A program made the translations under genes and the position numbers. The notes beneath the pieces were generated by a model. The model was given only the letters and a program-made list of their open reading frames with translations. It made no database searches and was not told the origin of the DNA. DNA of 64,000 bases. Source: Anthopleura xanthogrammica (lineage: Eukaryota; Cnidaria; Anthozoa; Actiniaria; Actiniidae). How positions within the stretch are numbered: the stretch's first letter is position 1; each line of letters starts with the position of its first letter. The stretch covers positions 620,001-684,000 of the forward strand of contig OZ025213.1 of assembly GCA_964019055.1 (NCBI GenBank), read 5' to 3'. This document shows, piece after piece, positions 61,701 to 64,000 of this stretch.

Positions 61701-62733
61701 TTCCTCCTTCTTTCCTTCCCTAACTCCCTCAAACTTTTTTTTGTCTATTTTCCCATTCATAGTCTGCAGGACTGTAGGTTTAACCGTATCTTATACATTT
61801 TGTTTTCCTTTTAGCAGGTACTCACCAGCCCTAGCAGGCTCCAAATGGAAGTCAGTGAACTTCAGTTTGATCGTGAAGCCAATTGGGGCCACAATCTTGT
61901 ACACGCAGTCAGAACTCACGTAGTAGTTATGAGGAAAGTTTGCCGAAGAAAGAGACCCATGGTTACTGAGGTATGTCCCTCCACAAACTAGTCAAATAAA
62001 TCAATGCAAAATTAACAGAATGTAATCATTGATATCCATAAAACAGTTAATTGAGGTACCTCGATCTGTGGGTTAACCGTGCCGTGACTTTGAACAGCCC
62101 AGAGGTTGTTTCAGGGTATTGATAAAATCTGAAGTTTTTTTTAAGGCAACCGTTAAGGCGCAGACAAACGGTGCAACATTGCACGCAGCAAATTGCGTCG
62201 TGTGACATGGCTCGCAACATCGATTGCCTGTAAAATTGCGCTCATTGGTGTACCACGTGTCTGTAGCTTTATTCGACAAAAATATGACATAGCATAATGG
62301 TTTTAACAGTTCCGCAAAACCCTGCTTCCGTCATTTTTGGAGGTAAAAATCCTGCACGTTCATATTGTTAACATTCTTGACTCACCTAACGATGAATTGA
62401 AGACGGCTTTAAACCCTTTGAATTCCAGGGCCGAGTCTGACTTGAATCTAATGAACAATTTATTGCCACTGGAGGTAACAGGAAAAGGTCTGCTGGCGCC
62501 ACAATAGCGTCCAATGCGAGGTGAGTTCAAACTAGGTCCGTCATGGATGTCAAGGGAATCCTTACGACAGTGCTTGTGCGCTTCGAGTAGGAAGTCAATG
62601 ACCTGGAACGTTATCTTGTGACCACGTGACGCACTGATGATCCAAGAACAGTCACTGTTCTGGGAGTATGGACTTGGATAGTTGGGAGATACGATGTATC
62701 CAAAGGCTTTCATTAGGGTACCACCACAACTAC
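55776..62733 (-). CDS. Secreted mosaic protein: 2 CUB, 2 LDLa, 9 EGF, trypsin-like (likely inactive) domain
   Basis: Thirteen minus-strand exons in phase, in transcript order: 62733-62386, 61987-61826, 61564-61379, 61094-60786, 60097-59960, 59661-59542, 59467-59342, 59266-59144, 59063-58877, 58462-58295, 57719-57510, 57048-56972, 56587-55776, giving about 988 visible residues. CUB1 ([20 protein letters not shown]) and CUB2 (VCGGTYLS...YVEVYDG) are followed by a Thr/Pro linker and two LDLa modules with intact calcium acids ([18 protein letters not shown]). Nine EGF-like modules follow, eight with the calcium-binding D-x-D/N-E-C start. An S1 protease domain ends the protein (about residues 718-988). 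It keeps His57 (ATSHC, 56421-56423) and Ser195 (SDSGSP, 55974-55976), but Asp102 is Asn (SSNIALLQL, 56259-56261), Gly193 is Ser, and no IVGG activation site precedes GSWPW. The intron after the 57048-56972 exon starts with GC. The signal peptide exon is not securely identified. Proteolysis is unlikely; the role is probably extracellular binding. Confidence 0.88.
57120..57440 (+). repeat. 61-bp tandem array of SINE body in the penultimate-exon intron
   Basis: Four to five units of about 61 bases, each with CTGTGAGTTAG, CGTGCCCTGACTT, GATCAGCCCAGAGGTTG and TTTCAGGGTTCGAT, preceded by GATTCGAGGGTTTTCC. This is the same sequence as 55050-55310 in the opposite orientation and as the SINE body. It lies in the intron between the 57719-57510 and 57048-56972 exons. 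Confidence 0.7.
60180..60780 (+). repeat. GATGAT-rich minisatellite, 176-bp period
   Basis: Units beginning TGGTAATGTACATGATAATA start at 60291, 60467 and 60643, a period of 176 bases, and contain CATAGCCATGATGATGGTCC. It lies in the intron between the LDLa exon and the first EGF exon. The His- and Ile-rich frames it creates are not genes. Confidence 0.85.
62060..62125 (+). repeat. SINE body fragment
   Basis: CGATCTGTGGGTTAACCGTG then CCCAGAGGTTGTTTCAGGGT matches one unit of the 57120-57440 array. It lies in the intron between the two CUB-domain exon groups. Confidence 0.55.
62147..62260 (-). mobile_element. Partial copy of the 5341-5492 MITE family
   Basis: Its complement reads GATGTTGCGAGCCATGTCAC then ACGACGCAATTTGCTGCGTG, matching the interior and left arm of the element at 5341-5492. 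One terminal arm is recognisable (GCGCAGACAAACGGTGCAAC). Confidence 0.55.
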
Positions 62734-64000
62734 CTGGAATATGACATAAATATTAACACTTCTGGGATACCTGTGTTCGAAGTGTAGTTGATAGACAATT
62801 TATGGGTTCCCTGTGGTCCACCGCAGGCTCAGGATTACAAGGATTAGTAATGGATCCGAGAAAATAATTCTTAATTCCATCTTAAGACGTGTAGGTCTTA
62901 CTATTTTTTGTTTACTATTCAAAATTCAGAACAACTCTTGATTCAGAAAGGATGACAAGAACATTATATTTCATAGACTGAAAATGCGACGGCCGCCATC
63001 TTGAAAATCGTTTTGGGACATTTGACAGCAAACAGTTTCCTTATGTTGTGGTTTTTTGATGGATTTTGCACGTTTTGAATGAATGTGATTCATGACAAGA
63101 CAGACAATTAAAAATAACCAGGTAAAGATAACATGTTGACCTGGATTTCTACCTCGGGGTCCGAAACAACGGAAAGGACAGCGATTTTCACGAAGTAAAA
63201 TGTCAGTTTTAACGGAAACACGGAACGTCGACCTCGTTATCACAAACACAGTTTCCTCTTGCGGTTTCCTACACAAGTTGTTGTTTATAGTCGATACAGA
63301 GCGTGAGGATAATCATGGCATACCACACTGTATATTCAATGATACTTACGAGTTCACGGACAGGAAAGAAGGAATGAGAACAGTTTGAGTGGGAGCAACT
63401 GAAACCCTATCATCAGCACACGATAATATAGCACGAAATGGTTGTAAAAGTCTTGAAATAATTTGGGTAGATTTTTGCAATTTGTTGTTATACGATTGGA
63501 AATTAGACATTCTTATTGTAATCTTGCTACTGTTTGTCCGATTATAACCCGCCGGCTTTCGGCGTTCTGGCGACCATACGGTGCTTACGGTATGCGTATT
63601 TCATATGGCCTTCTTCACATTCTCAAAGAGGATTTCTCTTACTCAAAAATAGTAAGATACTGAAGATGTTCTTTAATGCTGAATCACCTATATTGTACAG
63701 TTTATCTCCTTTTACCCTGCTTGCTAGCAGAATCTACCTTTCCCCGAGCGAGGTAGGAGGGTAATTCTGCTCGCATGATAATCTCCTTTGTGTCCTTTGT
63801 TTTTGAGCCAAAGACTTGTTTTTCTTCAAAACTTCAGGAATTCTACCGCCTTATCTAAACGTTTTGAACCTTGACATATCGATGGTAAGAAGAAGAAACC
63901 CCACTTCTATAAACAATGCAATGGCTTTTAATGTTGAACTAGTTATCATTTACAATTACTTGAATTGATCTAGAGGGTCGATCCTTCTTTAGATCGATTG
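62734..64000 (-). other. Upstream flank of the CUB/EGF gene, candidate signal-peptide exon
   Basis: No confident exon was found. On the minus strand, an ATG at 63413-63411 opens MIGFQLLPLKLFSFLLSCP, a plausible signal peptide, but a TGA at 63356-63354 lies just before a canonical donor (CTC|GTAAGT at 63350/63349). Joining from a weak earlier donor would keep the frame in the phase that the first CUB exon requires. A short hairpin (AGCAGAAT and ATTCTGCT) lies at about 63727-63768. Otherwise nothing was recognised. Confidence 0.35.

Noticed and set aside
62971..63276. Minus-strand frame with hydrophobic WLFLIVCLVM as a possible signal peptide of the CUB gene
   Set aside because: It lacks an in-frame ATG (begins at TTG), the hydrophobic run is internal, and no donor in the right phase follows.
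1..64000. CRISPR array, bacterial operon or integrated virus
   Set aside because: The tandem repeats lack repeat-spacer structure, genes are intron-bearing animal genes, and no polymerase, capsid, integrase or reverse transcriptase frame was found.

Overview
The window reads as nuclear DNA of an early-branching animal, most likely an anthozoan cnidarian (coral or sea anemone). The basis is AT-rich sequence, many short phase-conserved exons with GT-AG introns, animal-specific gene families (MOSPD2, LHFPL, rhodopsin-class GPCRs, CUB/LDLa/EGF proteins) and many small inverted-repeat elements. The species call is inference. Nothing bacterial or viral was recognised.

Layout. (1) 11-6654 (+): 3' nineteen exons of MOSPD2, an ER tether with CRAL-TRIO and MSP domains; its first exon lies off the left edge. 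(2) 7870-10386 (+): complete six-exon CNOT7/8 (CAF1) deadenylase. (3) 10387-18627: gene-poor DNA with a Tc1/mariner-type MITE and one orphan exon-like open frame (13355-13591). (4) 18628-19752 (+): intronless class A GPCR with an NRY motif. (5) 19753-22291: pentanucleotide satellites (GGATA)n and a G-rich MITE. (6) 22292-40245 (+): TSR1, a 40S ribosome assembly factor in 24 exons over 18 kb. Its introns hold many GAT/ATC arrays, a 21-bp minisatellite, a tRNA-derived SINE, several MITEs and, in intron 12 on the opposite strand, a second intronless GPCR (29462-30415). (7) 41427-44219 (+): two-exon LHFPL-family tetraspan gene whose last exon sits in an exact-looking 2549-bp tandem duplication (42788-45336 and 45337-47885). 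(8) 49148-54167 (+): NOL8, a nucleolar RRM protein in 10 exons. (9) 55776-62733 (-): thirteen exons of a secreted mosaic protein, CUB-CUB-LDLa-LDLa-nine EGFs-trypsin-like domain; its start is not securely found.

How the genes relate. TSR1 and NOL8 both serve ribosome assembly, and each has a CACGTG E-box and an AAGATGGCGG element near its start, which suggests shared control. CNOT7 acts in mRNA decay. The other genes show no functional link. The most unusual gene is the last one. Its protease domain keeps the catalytic His and Ser but has Asn in place of the catalytic Asp, Ser in place of the oxyanion-hole Gly193, and no IVGG activation terminus, so it is probably a non-catalytic binding module on a long extracellular protein. 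I did not recognise this domain order as a described family, but no database search was possible.

Gene models were assembled by hand from splice signals, codon phase and recalled family conservation. Transcript evidence was not available, and UTRs are mostly undefined.
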